Shown: one piece after another, positions 9,435 to 19,033 of the stretch
Layout: the number at the start of each line of letters is the position of its first letter
Position numbering within the stretch: the stretch's first letter is position 1
NCBI GenBank assembly: GCA_028277225.1
Contig: JANQHB010000037.1
Location: 90,570 to 154,569 of the forward strand
Length of the DNA stretch: 64,000 nucleotides
DNA from: Chlorobium sp.
Lineage (GTDB): Bacteria > Bacteroidota > Chlorobiia > Chlorobiales > Chlorobiaceae
Reading direction: 5' to 3'
Translations under genes and position numbers: made by a program
Notes under the pieces: model-generated
What the model saw: the letters and a program-made list of their open reading frames with translations, nothing else
Told to the model about the DNA's origin: nothing
The model's database searches: none

Positions 9435-9471
9435 ACGCCCCGGCAGGCATCGATGCTTAGCCGGGGCGTCT
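9435..9471. terminator. Bidirectional terminator between proS and the peroxiredoxin gene
   Basis: ACGCCCCGGC at 9435-9444 pairs perfectly with 9460-9469, with a secondary GCATCGATGC palindrome in the loop. It lies between convergent genes. Confidence 0.8.
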
Positions 9472-9496
9472 GTCATCACGAATCAAGTTTAGCTGT

Positions 9497-10087
9497 TTAC
9501 TCTGAGCCAAAATAATCCTCGAGACCTTCGTTTGTCGGCTTCATGGATTTATCGCCCTTGCTCCAGTTCGCGGGGCAGACCTCACCGAACTGTTCGGTAA
9601 ACTGAAGCGCCTCAACCATTCTCAGGACTTCATCCACATTCCGGCCCAGCCCGAGATCATTGACAACCTGGTAACGGACAACACCCTCTTTATCGATAAG
9701 GAAAAGTCCCCTGTAGGAAACACCTTCTTTTTCGGCAAGAACATCATAGGCTTTCGACGCCTCTTTATTGATATCCGACAGAAGAGGATAAGTCACCCCT
9801 TCGATGCCACCCTGTTTACGAGGTGTTTTCAGCCATGCATGATGGGAGAACTTCGAATCGACAGAACATGCAATAACTTCTACGTTCTTGTGACGGAACT
9901 CATCAAGCCTTTCCTGGAATGCATGCAGCTCGGTAGGACAGACAAACGTAAAATCAAGCGGATAAAAAAACAGAACGACATATTTGCCCCGGTAATCGGA
10001 CAGTTTGCATGAATCAACGAATTTTCCACCGTCGACAACTGCTTCGAGATCGAATTCCGGTGCTTCCATTCCAACCAGTACGCCCAT
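9497..10087 (-). CDS. 2-Cys peroxiredoxin (AhpC/TSA family)
   Basis: The 196-residue protein has the peroxidatic Cys50 in FYPLDFTFVCPTE and the resolving Cys171 in GEVCPANW, the typical 2-Cys arrangement. It reduces hydrogen peroxide and organic hydroperoxides in the cytosol with a thioredoxin-like donor. A good ribosome site (AAGGAG) precedes the ATG at 10087. For a strict anaerobe this is an oxygen-defence enzyme. No PerR-type box was recognised in the 242-base gap upstream. Confidence 0.95.
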   Translation of the reverse strand: MGVLVGMEAPEFDLEAVVDGGKFVDSCKLSDYRGKYVVLFFYPLDFTFVCPTELHAFQERLDEFRHKNVEVIACSVDSKFSHHAWLKTPRKQGGIEGVTYPLLSDINKEASKAYDVLAEKEGVSYRGLFLIDKEGVVRYQVVNDLGLGRNVDEVLRMVEALQFTEQFGEVCPANWSKGDKSMKPTNEGLEDYFGSE

Positions 10088-10329
10088 AAATTATACTCCT
10101 TCTTTTTCTGTTATTGAGTGTTGATATTTGCTAAATAGTGACTTGTATCCACGAGAAAAACAAAAACAAGACATATTTAGTCCTAATATACCATTCAGAA
10201 TCCGTGAAAACAAACCGGACAGAAAAAAAACGACCATATCACGTCGAATAGTATTATTATCTTTCCATACAATCTGTTACTTGCCGCTCAAACATCGTCA
10301 TCAAAGAAAACTATAGGGAAATCAGTCCT

Positions 10330-11631
10330 ATGCGCACGTTTTTCGAGTTTGACCGCCATGGAGCAACGTTCTCCCGCGAAATTCTTGGCGGACTGACGAC
10401 ATTTGTCACGGTAGCCTATATCATAGTCGTCAATCCGGCCATACTTGAAGCAGCCGGAATACCCAGAGAAGCCTCCATGACAGCAACAATCCTGACTGCT
10501 GTATTCGGCACGCTCCTGATGGGAATCTATGCGAAACGACCGTTTGCCATTGCCCCCTACATGGGAGAAAATGCGTTTATCGCCTTTACGGTCGTACAGG
10601 CTCTGAACTACTCATGGCAAACCGCTCTTGCCGCCGTCTTTATCAGTGGCATTCTGTTTACCATTCTCACACTTGCAGGTCTGAGAAGCTGGCTTTCGAA
10701 AGCGATCCCGCGGACACTCAAATACAGTTTTGCCGTGGGTATAGGCCTTTTCCTCGCATTCATCGGCTTCAGCGACATGGGTGTTGTCGCCATGGGCGTA
10801 CCTGGTGCTCCTGTAAAAATGGCTGATATTTCAGCTCTTCCCGTTCTCATCAGTATCGGCGGACTGCTCTTGATTTCCGTACTGCTCGCATTCAGGGTGG
10901 CGGGAGCGATCCTGATAGGCATGCTCCTGACAACCGGTGCGGCGATTGCCGCAGGACTGCAACCGTTGCCTGAAAGGCTGGTAAGCATGCCTCCCTCCCT
11001 TGGGCCGATCTTTCTTCAGATTGACTTTGCCGCAGCAATGACCTGGGGCTTCATCGGTGTGATAACCAGTGTCCTGGTGATGGATTTCGTCGACACGATG
11101 GGAACCCTCATCGGGCTTTCATCCCGGGCCGACCTTCTCGATGAGGACGGTAACCTGCCGGAAATAGAAAAACCAATGCTTGTCGATGCACTTTCTACCA
11201 TAGCGGCTTCTCTTTTCGGCACAACAACAGCGGGGGTTTATATTGAATCGGCAGCAGGCATAGAACAGGGAGGAAAAACCGGTTTCACCGCTATCGTTGT
11301 CGCACTGCTGTTTGCACTTGCGCTCTTCTTCTCACCGATTCTCACAATCGTACCGGGTGCGGCGTACGGACCTGCGCTGGTTGTCGTCGGCATGTTCATG
11401 CTCCAGTCGGTCACCAGGTTTGACTTTGACGATTACACGGAACTTATGCCGGGCTTTATTACCGTCACCCTGATGATATTCACCTTTAATATCGGTGTCG
11501 GCATCACCGCCGGCTTCATCGCCTATGTTGTCATCAAACTCCTGACAGGCAAGGCGGCATCGGTTCATCCGGGTATGTGGATCCTTGCCGCTCTCTCTCT
11601 GACCTTCTATCTTTTCTACCCTTATCACTGA
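10330..11631 (+). CDS. NCS2-family purine permease, AzgA/PbuG type
   Basis: The 433-residue, very hydrophobic protein has about 12 predicted membrane segments and starts with the AzgA block FEFDRHGATFSREILGGLTTFVTVAYIIVVNPAIL. It contains APYMGENAFIAF (conserved in segment 3) and VDTMGTLIGLSSRADLLDEDGN, both typical of the hypoxanthine/guanine/adenine permeases. It imports purine bases by proton symport. The amidase gene follows after 12 bases, so the two are probably co-transcribed. Confidence 0.92.
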   Translation: MRTFFEFDRHGATFSREILGGLTTFVTVAYIIVVNPAILEAAGIPREASMTATILTAVFGTLLMGIYAKRPFAIAPYMGENAFIAFTVVQALNYSWQTALAAVFISGILFTILTLAGLRSWLSKAIPRTLKYSFAVGIGLFLAFIGFSDMGVVAMGVPGAPVKMADISALPVLISIGGLLLISVLLAFRVAGAILIGMLLTTGAAIAAGLQPLPERLVSMPPSLGPIFLQIDFAAAMTWGFIGVITSVLVMDFVDTMGTLIGLSSRADLLDEDGNLPEIEKPMLVDALSTIAASLFGTTTAGVYIESAAGIEQGGKTGFTAIVVALLFALALFFSPILTIVPGAAYGPALVVVGMFMLQSVTRFDFDDYTELMPGFITVTLMIFTFNIGVGITAGFIAYVVIKLLTGKAASVHPGMWILAALSLTFYLFYPYH

Positions 11632-11643
11632 CAACGAAGGCAT

Positions 11644-12501
11644 ATGCAGAAACCACGATTGAGAATAGTACAGTCAGATTGCGTTCTGGCCAATTTCGAG
11701 GCAAATCTGGCACGGCACATGACGTTGATCGAAGACGCCATCAAAGAGAACATCAGTGCGATAGCGTTTCCGGAACTGTCGCTGACCGGATACAATGTAC
11801 AGGATGCCGCCCAGGACATCGCCCTGCATATCGGTGACAAGGCATTGGACCCCCTGAGAGATCTCAGCCGGGACATTACTGTCATCTGCGGCGGAATCGA
11901 ACTGAGCGACGAATACGGCGTCTATAACTCGGCATTTCTTTTCGAGGACGGACATGCCAGAAGTGCACACAGAAAGATCTACCTCCCCACCTACGGCATG
12001 TTTGAAGAAATGCGCTATTTCTCGCCGGGACAGAAAGTGGAGGCTCTTTCATCGAAAAGACTTGGCAAGATCGGCATCGCTATCTGTGAAGACATGTGGC
12101 ATGTTTCGGTCCCCTATCTTCTTGCCCACCAGGGAGCGAAACTGCTGTTCGTTCTGATGTCGAGCCCGCTGCGCCTGAACCCGGGCCAGACAAAACCGGC
12201 AATCGTTCAGCAATGGCAGCAGATCATCAGCACCTATTCATTCCTCTTCAGCAGCTATGTTGCCTGTGTCAACAGGATCGGCAATGAAGACAGCTTCACC
12301 TACTGGGGAAACTCCTCGGTTTCCGGTCCTGACGGAGCAGTTCTTGCAAGCGCACCGCTCTTCAAACCCGACTGCCTCGACGTCACAATAGACCTCGATG
12401 CCGTCAAACAGGCCCGCATGCATTCGTCACATTTCCTCGACGAAGACCTGCGTCTCTTTGCCGCCGAACTAAGAGATATCATGACCTGCAGACCGGAGTA
12501 A
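11644..12501 (+). CDS. Nitrilase-superfamily carbon-nitrogen hydrolase
   Basis: The 285-residue protein carries the full Glu-Lys-Cys triad: Glu44 in FPELSLTGY, Lys111 in HRKIYLPTYG and Cys148 in AICEDMWH. The sequence around these residues resembles the glutaminase domain of NAD synthetase, but no synthetase domain follows. It probably hydrolyses an amide; the substrate is not clear. It may be co-transcribed with the purine permease in front of it. The stop codon is immediately followed by a dispersed repeat. Confidence 0.88.
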   Translation: MQKPRLRIVQSDCVLANFEANLARHMTLIEDAIKENISAIAFPELSLTGYNVQDAAQDIALHIGDKALDPLRDLSRDITVICGGIELSDEYGVYNSAFLFEDGHARSAHRKIYLPTYGMFEEMRYFSPGQKVEALSSKRLGKIGIAICEDMWHVSVPYLLAHQGAKLLFVLMSSPLRLNPGQTKPAIVQQWQQIISTYSFLFSSYVACVNRIGNEDSFTYWGNSSVSGPDGAVLASAPLFKPDCLDVTIDLDAVKQARMHSSHFLDEDLRLFAAELRDIMTCRPE

Positions 12502-12505
12502 ACTC

Positions 12506-12624
12506 GTGAATCGTGATTCGTCAATCGTGATTCGTGAATAGGATAAAGCGTCTAAAAGCTAAGCCAGTGGAGGATTCGGCATTTTTTTTGTCATTTGTGT
12601 CCTTTCAGTCTTTTAGGTCATTTA
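12506..12624 (+). repeat. Dispersed repeat A, copy 1 (about 119 bp)
   Basis: The stretch begins with reiterations of GTGAATCGTGATTCGT, continues with AGGATAAAGCGTCTAAAAGC and ends with TTTTAGGTCATTTA. It matches the reverse complement of 21401-21511 almost throughout, at roughly 85-90 percent by eye. Both copies lie between convergent genes. The family is not one I can name. Confidence 0.8.
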
Positions 12625-12686
12625 GTATCTGAACAACAAGACTCTCCTGAACCAATAAGCCACAACTCAACCTCACTTTTCTGAAT

Positions 12687-12710
12687 CCTGCGAACGAAGT
12701 AAGCTACTCC
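12687..12710 (+). repeat. Dispersed repeat B, copy 1 (24 bp)
   Basis: CCTGCGAACGAAGT followed by AAGCTACTCC. Nearly identical 24-mers occur at 21238-21261 (inverted) and 26350-26373 (direct). This copy lies about 60 bases after repeat A, as the 21.2-21.5 kb copies also lie together. Confidence 0.75.
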
Positions 12711-12747
12711 AATCCTATCTTAACCATTCACGATTTACGATTCACGA

Positions 12748-13608
12748 TCATTCCATCCGAAACGACGGTGGTGTCAGGCTCAGGGGATAGCTCTCCTGGA
12801 AGGATTCTGCTGCTGTTTCAGCTTTTTCAATGTCCTGGAACAGGCCGAATACCGCTGATCCACTTCCTGAAAGGCTTGCGTACACTGCACCCTTGCCGAG
12901 CAGTTCTTCTTTCACAGCCCTTACTGAAGGATAGTTGTCGAAAACAACCGGCTCGAAATCATTCTCATAGCTCTGTAACACCGCAGGATTTCGGTTATTA
13001 CAGAGGTCGAAAGTCAATTTTTTCAGATCCGGAGTTTTTCTTTCAAAACGGTGATAAAAATTCCTGTAGGCCCAGACAGTCGATATGTGTTCTCCAGGGA
13101 ATACCGTCAGTATACTGAAGGGCAGCGAGCAGTCGAGATCTTCGAGTTCATCTCCTATTCCCGAAGCGAATGCCAGTCCTGAGGTTTCAAGAAAATAGGG
13201 GACGTCGGCGCCAAGTGTTACAGCAATGCTCTTGAGTTCGGCTGCCGGGGCATTGATATTCCAGAGCGTGTTCAGCACGTTAAGGGTTTTTGCCGCGTCA
13301 CTGCTGCCGCCGCCAAGACCCGCACCGAAAGGAATATTCTTGGTAAGAGCTATCGAAACACCCTGTGACGTCCCGGCAAATTCGCGCAGGGCTTTTGCCG
13401 CCCTGATACAAAGATTGCTGTCGTCCGAGGGAAGCTCCTGATTGCTGCATGTCATGGCAAGATCATCGGAAGGCATAAACGAAAATTCGTCGTACCAGCT
13501 GATTGGCGCAAAAACGGTTTCGAGGGTATGGTAGCCATCAGGCCTTTTGCCGGTGATGAAAAGACCCAGATTTATTTTTGCAAAAGCCTTTACTGATATC
13601 TGCTGCAT
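12748..13608 (-). CDS. ispE: 4-diphosphocytidyl-2-C-methyl-D-erythritol kinase
   Basis: From the ATG at 13608 the protein starts MQQISVKAFAKINLGLFITGKRPDGYH, the canonical IspE N-terminus; the in-frame extension to 13674 lies outside the family. The GHMP-kinase ATP loop is NIPFGAGLGGGSSDAA, and the C-terminus has SLSGSGSAVFGLF. It phosphorylates CDP-methylerythritol in the MEP isoprenoid route, which feeds chlorophyll tails, carotenoids and quinones. It is divergent from the SPOR gene. Confidence 0.96.
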   Translation of the reverse strand: MQQISVKAFAKINLGLFITGKRPDGYHTLETVFAPISWYDEFSFMPSDDLAMTCSNQELPSDDSNLCIRAAKALREFAGTSQGVSIALTKNIPFGAGLGGGSSDAAKTLNVLNTLWNINAPAAELKSIAVTLGADVPYFLETSGLAFASGIGDELEDLDCSLPFSILTVFPGEHISTVWAYRNFYHRFERKTPDLKKLTFDLCNNRNPAVLQSYENDFEPVVFDNYPSVRAVKEELLGKGAVYASLSGSGSAVFGLFQDIEKAETAAESFQESYPLSLTPPSFRME

Positions 13609-13689
13609 GGCATCCGGTTTCGTTAATTGACAAGCGACTCTTTTTGGATATATTGCCAGAAATAGATCCGGCACTGAAAAAAGACACCC

Positions 13690-14250
13690 ATGACCTTCCT
13701 GAAAACCCCGGCATTACTGCTCTTGATCCTTCTCCAGGCCTCACTGCCCGGAAGCAATGCCGCGGCAGGGACAAAAGGTCACAGGGCCTTGATCCTGCAA
13801 TATGTGCGTCAAGATAAGGTTTATTTGCTTGAAAAGCTTCGAAGAGGGGTAACGAACAAATCAGAGCAGACGGTTATCGATGCTCTCCTGACCGAAGACG
13901 GGCCGATAGCCGCCAGGCTTTTTCATAAACAGCTTACCTACTATCCCGATCCTGCCCTTGATTCTCTCAGCAAAGCCCGGCTCACTGCCTACCGATCCGC
14001 CCTGTCGCCAACAGGAGAAAAGGCAGTTGCTCCGACGAACGGGGCCTATTTCCTGCAGTTCGGCAGTTTCAGCTCTCTTCACAACGCACAGAAACTTGCC
14101 AACCGTATAAAAGTGTACACCGCTGTCACCATTTTCAATGACAGGGGACTCCACAAGGTCAGAACACAAAAAGGATTCCCGACAAGAAAACAGGCAGCCA
14201 AAGGAGCAAAAAAGCTGCCGTTTCGCTCCATGATCATCAGTAGCAACTGA
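13690..14250 (+). CDS. Exported SPOR-domain protein
   Basis: The 186-residue protein has a signal peptide (MTFLKTPALLLLILLQASLPGSNAAA) and a C-terminal SPOR domain from about residue 117 (GAYFLQFGSFSSLHNAQKLANRI ... VRTQKGFPTRKQA). SPOR domains bind denuded peptidoglycan glycan strands at division sites. The middle region is helical and unrecognised. The sigma-54 activator gene starts 29 bases later. Confidence 0.8.
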   Translation: MTFLKTPALLLLILLQASLPGSNAAAGTKGHRALILQYVRQDKVYLLEKLRRGVTNKSEQTVIDALLTEDGPIAARLFHKQLTYYPDPALDSLSKARLTAYRSALSPTGEKAVAPTNGAYFLQFGSFSSLHNAQKLANRIKVYTAVTIFNDRGLHKVRTQKGFPTRKQAAKGAKKLPFRSMIISSN

Positions 14251-14279
14251 AATGCATTTTTCCCTTTGCAAACCCGCCG

Positions 14280-15464
14280 ATGAGCAGAACAACTGATTTC
14301 CTTGGCCAGTCCACTCCCATCCAGGAACTGAAACATCTTGCGATACAGGTTGCCCAAACTGAAGCGACCGTGCTCATAACAGGTGAAACCGGTTCCGGCA
14401 AAGAGGTTCTGTCCCGTTTTATCCATGCAAACAGTAAACGTTCGCACCTGAATTTCATTCCCGTCAACTGCGGAGCGATTCCTGCGGGCATTCTCGAGTC
14501 CGAGCTTTTCGGGCATGAAAAAGGCGCTTTCACGGGAGCGCTTCAGAGCCGGAAAGGATATTTCGAAAGTGCCGACAAGGGAACCATATTCCTCGACGAA
14601 ATCGGAGAAATGCCCCTTGAAACACAGGTAAAGCTCTTGAGAGTCATCGAAACAGGAGAATATCAGAAAGTCGGTTCATCGGAAACCAGGTATACCGACA
14701 CACGCCTCATCGCAGCCACAAACAGAAACCTGCAGCAGGCAGTCACGGAAAAAAACTTCAGGGAAGATTTCTACTACCGGCTGCGAAGTGTTGAACTTCA
14801 CATCCCGCCGCTTCGGGAGAGAGGACAGGATATCCTGATCCTTGCCGAATACTTCATCACCCGGTTCGAACAGCAACACGGCCTTTTGTTCGAAGGATTT
14901 ACCAGTGACGCCTCGGAAATTCTGCTCCGTTACTCCTGGCCGGGAAACATCCGCGAGCTCAAAAATCTTATCGAATCTCTGCTGATCCTGGAAAAAGGTA
15001 AACAGATCACATCGGAAATCCTGGAAAAACACCTTGTACAGAGAAACCGTGACAAAGGACTGGTGCATGATCCGGAAAGGTCCGAAAAAAACGAATTGAG
15101 CCTTATCTACAACAGCCTGATACAGCTCCACCACGAAATCAGCGATATCAGGAGACTGCTCCTGCACCGGGAGCAGAATGATACAACCGAAAGGAAACCG
15201 CCGCTTCTTCTCCCTCCGCCAGTCACCGAACTGCAATCCGGCACACTCCCCTCCACCCCGCCGGCAGAAACCGAACCGGACGTCACCGGCATCATGACTC
15301 TTGAAGAACTTGAGAAAAAAACAATTGCCGATACGCTGGAGATGTGCAAGGGGAACAAACGACGGACAGCAAAATTGCTTGGCATCAATGAAAGGACCCT
15401 GTACAGAAAAATCGGCAAATACGGCATCGAAAATGACGACCGTCTGCAGGCACCCGAATCATAG
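14280..15464 (+). CDS. Sigma-54 dependent activator without N-terminal sensor domain
   Basis: The 394-residue protein begins almost directly with the AAA+ domain: Walker A GETGSGKE, the sigma-54 contact loop GAFTGA, Walker B TIFLDEIGE and R-finger region. It ends with a Fis-type helix-turn-helix (ELEKKTIADTLEMCKGNKRRTAKLLGINERTLYRKIGKY). No receiver or GAF domain precedes the ATPase, so it resembles PspF-like activators that are controlled by a partner or by abundance. Its 3' end overlaps the 3' end of lnt by 6 bases. Target genes are not evident. Confidence 0.92.
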   Translation: MSRTTDFLGQSTPIQELKHLAIQVAQTEATVLITGETGSGKEVLSRFIHANSKRSHLNFIPVNCGAIPAGILESELFGHEKGAFTGALQSRKGYFESADKGTIFLDEIGEMPLETQVKLLRVIETGEYQKVGSSETRYTDTRLIAATNRNLQQAVTEKNFREDFYYRLRSVELHIPPLRERGQDILILAEYFITRFEQQHGLLFEGFTSDASEILLRYSWPGNIRELKNLIESLLILEKGKQITSEILEKHLVQRNRDKGLVHDPERSEKNELSLIYNSLIQLHHEISDIRRLLLHREQNDTTERKPPLLLPPPVTELQSGTLPSTPPAETEPDVTGIMTLEELEKKTIADTLEMCKGNKRRTAKLLGINERTLYRKIGKYGIENDDRLQAPES

Positions 15465-17090
15465 TGTGCTTTCTCCGCCCGTTTTCCCTCTGAAAAACAG
15501 TGCAACCACGAGGAACAGCCCTGAAACGGCCACCGCAATTTTTGCAAAGAGATCCGGATGTGTCGTGTAAAAGGTCATGGCACGGCTCCGTTCAACTTCA
15601 GCAGTGAGTGAGGTTCGTTGCCACCACGGAACATCAGCGTAGACTCTTCCGAACCTGTCAATAAACTGCGACACACCGGTATTGGCGCACCTGGCCATGG
15701 AACGCCTGTTCTCGATACAGCGAAACCGGGCGATAGCGGCATGCTGGTAAGGCCCGTAGGATTTCTCATACCAGCCGTCGTTGGTTATCACCGTGAGGAA
15801 CTCGGCTCCCCTCCTGACAAACTCTGCAACAAGACCCGGGAAAATCGATTCGTAACAGATGCTGTTTGCTGTTTTGACCTGATGACCCGAAGACGTACTG
15901 AATTCCATGATCGTCCAGTCTTCCCCTTTTCCCCAACTGCTTATTCCTGCAAGGGAAAACGTCAGATTGTCGAGCCACGGGAAATATTCCATGTAAGGAA
16001 CCCGTTCTGCAAAAGGAACCAGCTTCCTTTTTCTATAGACCTGCGGACCGGTATGATCGTCAGAAACGAGCATCGAGGCATTGTATGCCTGATAGTAGTG
16101 CTCTTTCGCGGGATCATACTTGTAGAGATACTCCTTGCCTGCCACGTCATCGTCACTGAATGAAACGATATCGGAAAAACCGGACAGAAGAGACGCATTC
16201 CAGCGTAGCATTCTGATTCTGAGATACTCGAAATAGGGTGCGTTCTTTTCGTTGAGAATGTAGAACGGTATCGCGGTTTCCGGCCAGATCACCAGGTCCG
16301 CCCTGCTGTTTTTCATCGCCCTGTCTGTCTGGCTGAAATAAAGCCGCATGACATCATGAGCCGAATACAACTGCCATTTGTCAAGCGGATTGATGTTGGG
16401 CTGGATCAGAGACACCCTGATATCCGGCAGGGATTCACCAGCCTCACGATCGGTAAAAACAGCATATGAATAACCAAAGGAAAAAAGGACCATCAGGGCC
16501 AGTATTGCAGCATGCAGCACGATCCCTTTCCGGTACCGGAACCTGAACCAGATATCGACAGCAATGACATTGAAACAGAGAAGCCAGAAACTGACCCCCC
16601 AGACACCGGTGATATCTGCATACTGAATCATACCGGTGAACAGTGCCTGGGAATTACCGAAAACAAGCCAGCCAAGCGAGAGATCCTGAAGCATATAGAG
16701 CCACTCCCAGGCCACCCAGAAAAAAGGGAGGCCGAAAAGCGCGTAATGGTATCCCATGCGTCTTTTCAGCATGAAAAACACTACGAGGGGAATTGTCAGA
16801 AAAAACGCCTGGGCGATCACGGTCAGCACTCCTCCGGGTAGCGTTGCATAACAGACCCACCAGAGCGTGATTGTACAATATAGCAGCATGGCGGAATAGA
16901 CCCGCCCGTAAAACGTTCTGAACGAGATGTCATCACGGAGTGAAACAAGAAGCGGCACAAGCGCGACCCAGGCAAGTGAATCGAGCCTGATGAAAGGATA
17001 GCTCGGAAAAGAGACCCCGAGCAGGAAACCGCTCAGCACCGGCAGACCGTATCCGTGGAATCCCTTGATAGAAACAGATGAACGTGGCAT
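15459..17090 (-). CDS. lnt: Apolipoprotein N-acyltransferase
   Basis: The 543-residue protein has six or more N-terminal membrane segments, a periplasmic nitrilase-fold domain with the Lnt triad (Glu in VIWPETAIPFY, Lys in YRKRKLVPFAERVPY, Cys in NSICYESIFPG) and a last C-terminal membrane helix (FAKIAVAVSGLFLVVALFF). Lnt adds the third acyl chain to lipoproteins in the inner membrane. The gene is divergent from fmoA across 294 bases. Confidence 0.95.
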   Translation of the reverse strand: MPRSSVSIKGFHGYGLPVLSGFLLGVSFPSYPFIRLDSLAWVALVPLLVSLRDDISFRTFYGRVYSAMLLYCTITLWWVCYATLPGGVLTVIAQAFFLTIPLVVFFMLKRRMGYHYALFGLPFFWVAWEWLYMLQDLSLGWLVFGNSQALFTGMIQYADITGVWGVSFWLLCFNVIAVDIWFRFRYRKGIVLHAAILALMVLFSFGYSYAVFTDREAGESLPDIRVSLIQPNINPLDKWQLYSAHDVMRLYFSQTDRAMKNSRADLVIWPETAIPFYILNEKNAPYFEYLRIRMLRWNASLLSGFSDIVSFSDDDVAGKEYLYKYDPAKEHYYQAYNASMLVSDDHTGPQVYRKRKLVPFAERVPYMEYFPWLDNLTFSLAGISSWGKGEDWTIMEFSTSSGHQVKTANSICYESIFPGLVAEFVRRGAEFLTVITNDGWYEKSYGPYQHAAIARFRCIENRRSMARCANTGVSQFIDRFGRVYADVPWWQRTSLTAEVERSRAMTFYTTHPDLFAKIAVAVSGLFLVVALFFRGKTGGESTL

Positions 17091-17384
17091 CCGGTTCAGT
17101 ATTGATATTGCAGATATCGACGGCTCAAAAATAGCAAAAACAGGAGATATATCGGCAACGGAATGCGGGGGCGTGCATCACAGTGTCCCGGAGACAGAAA
17201 AGCAGGCTATCGCCATGAAAAAGAAGTACAAAGGGAGGGCTGTAAGGGGTTGAAAGAGGTATATTTTCTTTTATTTATTTGTTTTTATTCTTTAATTTGT
17301 TTCAAGCTGTTATTTAACAGGAATTACCAGCATACCGACAATCTGCTGAACGATTTCTCAACGCCACCAAAAAGGAGATTCATT

Positions 17385-18488
17385 ATGGCTCTATTCGGCA
17401 CAAAAGACACAACAACCGCCCATGCTGATTACGAGATTATTCTCGAGGGTGGTTCCAGTTCTTGGGGACAAGTGAAAGGCCGTGCAAAAGTGAACGCACC
17501 GGCTGCCCTCCCTTTGCTGCCTGCTGACTGTAACATCAAGATCGATGCCAAACCTCTTGACAAACAGAATGGTACGGTACGGTTCACAACCGCCATCGAA
17601 TCCATTGTCGACAGCACCAAAAACACGCTGAATGTCGAAGTCGATATTGCCAACGAAACCAAAGACAGAAGAGTTGCCGTTGGTGAAGGAAGCCTTTCGG
17701 TTGGCGACTTTTCTCACTCGTTCTCCTTTGAAGGTTCTGTAGTAAACATGTATTACTACCGTTCGGACGCTGTACGCAGAAATGTTCCGAATCCCATCTA
17801 CCAGCAGGGTCGTCAGTTCCATGACATTCTTATGAGTGTTCCTCTGGAAAACAACGATCTTATCGATACATGGGAAGGATTCCAGCGTTCAATTTCCGGT
17901 GGCGGAGCAAACTTCAATGACTGGATCAGGGAATTCTGGTTTATCGGCCCGGCTTTCACTGCGATCAATGAAGGCGGACAGCGCATCTCACCGATCCAGG
18001 TGAACAGTTCCGGTGTCCAGAGCGGCGACAAAGGCCCGGTCGGCGTTACACGCTGGAAATTCTCGCATGCAGGTTCAGGCATCGTGGATTCCATCTCCCG
18101 CTGGTCAGAACTCTTCCCGGTCGAGCAGTTGAATAAACCTGCTTCTATTGAAGGCGGTTTCCGCTCTGACTCACAGGGTATTGAAGTCAAAGTGGACGGT
18201 AACCTTCCGGGCGTATCCCGGGATGCAGGCGGAGGTCTCCGCAGGGTCCTGAATCATCCGCTTATTCCTCTTGTTCACCATGGCATGGTCGGCAAATTCA
18301 ACGATTTTGCAGTTGATGCACAGCTTAAGGTTGTTCTGCCTAAAGGCTACAAAATCCGTTATGCTGCTCCTCAGTTCCGTTCACAGAACCTCGAAGAGTA
18401 TCGCTGGAGCGGTGGCGCATATGCCAGGTGGGTTGAACATGTGTGCAAAGGAGGAACAGGCCAGTTTGAAGTGCTGTACGCACAGTAA
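17385..18488 (+). CDS. fmoA: Fenna-Matthews-Olson bacteriochlorophyll a protein
   Basis: The ATG at 17385 is preceded by AAAGGAG and gives a 367-residue protein starting MALFGTKDTTTAHADYE, the known FMO N-terminus and length; longer in-frame starts upstream are not used by the family. Conserved blocks include DFSHSFSFEGSVVNMYYYRSD, GFRSDSQGIEVKVDG and the His pair in PLVHHGMVGKF that ligates bacteriochlorophyll. FMO trimers carry excitation energy from the chlorosome baseplate to the reaction centre on the cytoplasmic face of the membrane. The protein is diagnostic for green sulfur bacteria and a few acidobacteria. The gene appears to be monocistronic, closed by a strong terminator. Confidence 0.99.
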   Translation: MALFGTKDTTTAHADYEIILEGGSSSWGQVKGRAKVNAPAALPLLPADCNIKIDAKPLDKQNGTVRFTTAIESIVDSTKNTLNVEVDIANETKDRRVAVGEGSLSVGDFSHSFSFEGSVVNMYYYRSDAVRRNVPNPIYQQGRQFHDILMSVPLENNDLIDTWEGFQRSISGGGANFNDWIREFWFIGPAFTAINEGGQRISPIQVNSSGVQSGDKGPVGVTRWKFSHAGSGIVDSISRWSELFPVEQLNKPASIEGGFRSDSQGIEVKVDGNLPGVSRDAGGGLRRVLNHPLIPLVHHGMVGKFNDFAVDAQLKVVLPKGYKIRYAAPQFRSQNLEEYRWSGGAYARWVEHVCKGGTGQFEVLYAQ

Positions 18489-18510
18489 GCCTTTTTTCCA
18501 CAGGAAACAG

Positions 18511-18545
18511 AAAAGCCGGTGTCACACAACACCGGCTTTTTTTAT
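18511..18545 (+). terminator. Rho-independent terminator of fmoA
   Basis: A perfect 12-bp stem (AAAAGCCGGTGT at 18511-18522 with 18529-18540), a 6-base loop and a T run follow fmoA by 22 bases. Confidence 0.93.
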
Positions 18546-18575
18546 TGACGATCATCTCTCCTTCTTATCCCATTC

Positions 18576-18977
18576 TTATCCCAGCAGTTGCAGAACACCC
18601 TCGATCTCTTCTTTTATATCGAGAAGAAGATCCTTTCTCCGCTGATGGGCAATCGCATGATTTTTCTTTTCGTGCCCCATCTGTTTTCGAAGCCGCAGGA
18701 TTTCTTCCGCCTTATCGTCCGAATCGACAGCTTCGGCATCACCCTTGACTATCTGTGATGCCTTCTCGAGCTTGTAGCCCTGCTCATAGACAAGCCCCTT
18801 GATTGTCAGAACCAGGGCAATATCCTTGTTGGTATACCTTCGATTGTCCCTGGTATCCCTTCCCGGATTCAATTCATTGAAAAACTTTTCCCAGTAGCGC
18901 AGGAGATAACTCGGCACTCCGGTAATCCGGCTGACTTCCCCGATTGAATAGTAGCTCTTGTTGGACTCGAACGGCAT
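18576..18977 (-). CDS. MerR-family transcriptional regulator
   Basis: From the ATG at 18977 the 133-residue protein has an N-terminal MerR winged helix (YYSIGEVSRITGVPSYLLRYWEKFF ... RDNRRYTNKDIALVLTIKGLVYEQGYKLEKA) and a short helical dimerisation tail. There is no Cys cluster or ligand domain, as in the small MerR proteins of Bacteroidota and Chlorobi. A TTG at 19013 would add 12 residues and is less likely. It faces an ABC exporter across 442 bases that contain a duplicated 19-bp motif next to the regulator gene, which may be its operator. Confidence 0.88.
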   Translation of the reverse strand: MPFESNKSYYSIGEVSRITGVPSYLLRYWEKFFNELNPGRDTRDNRRYTNKDIALVLTIKGLVYEQGYKLEKASQIVKGDAEAVDSDDKAEEILRLRKQMGHEKKNHAIAHQRRKDLLLDIKEEIEGVLQLLG

Positions 18978-19033
18978 AAGCTGGTCGCAAGAAAATGGAT
19001 AAGGTGCTGACAACCTCTTATTATATCCTAAAC

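Noticed and set aside
12506..12624. CRISPR-like array from the reiterated GTGAATCGTGATTCGT units
   Set aside because: The units are short, adjacent or irregular, without spacers of constant length and without cas genes.
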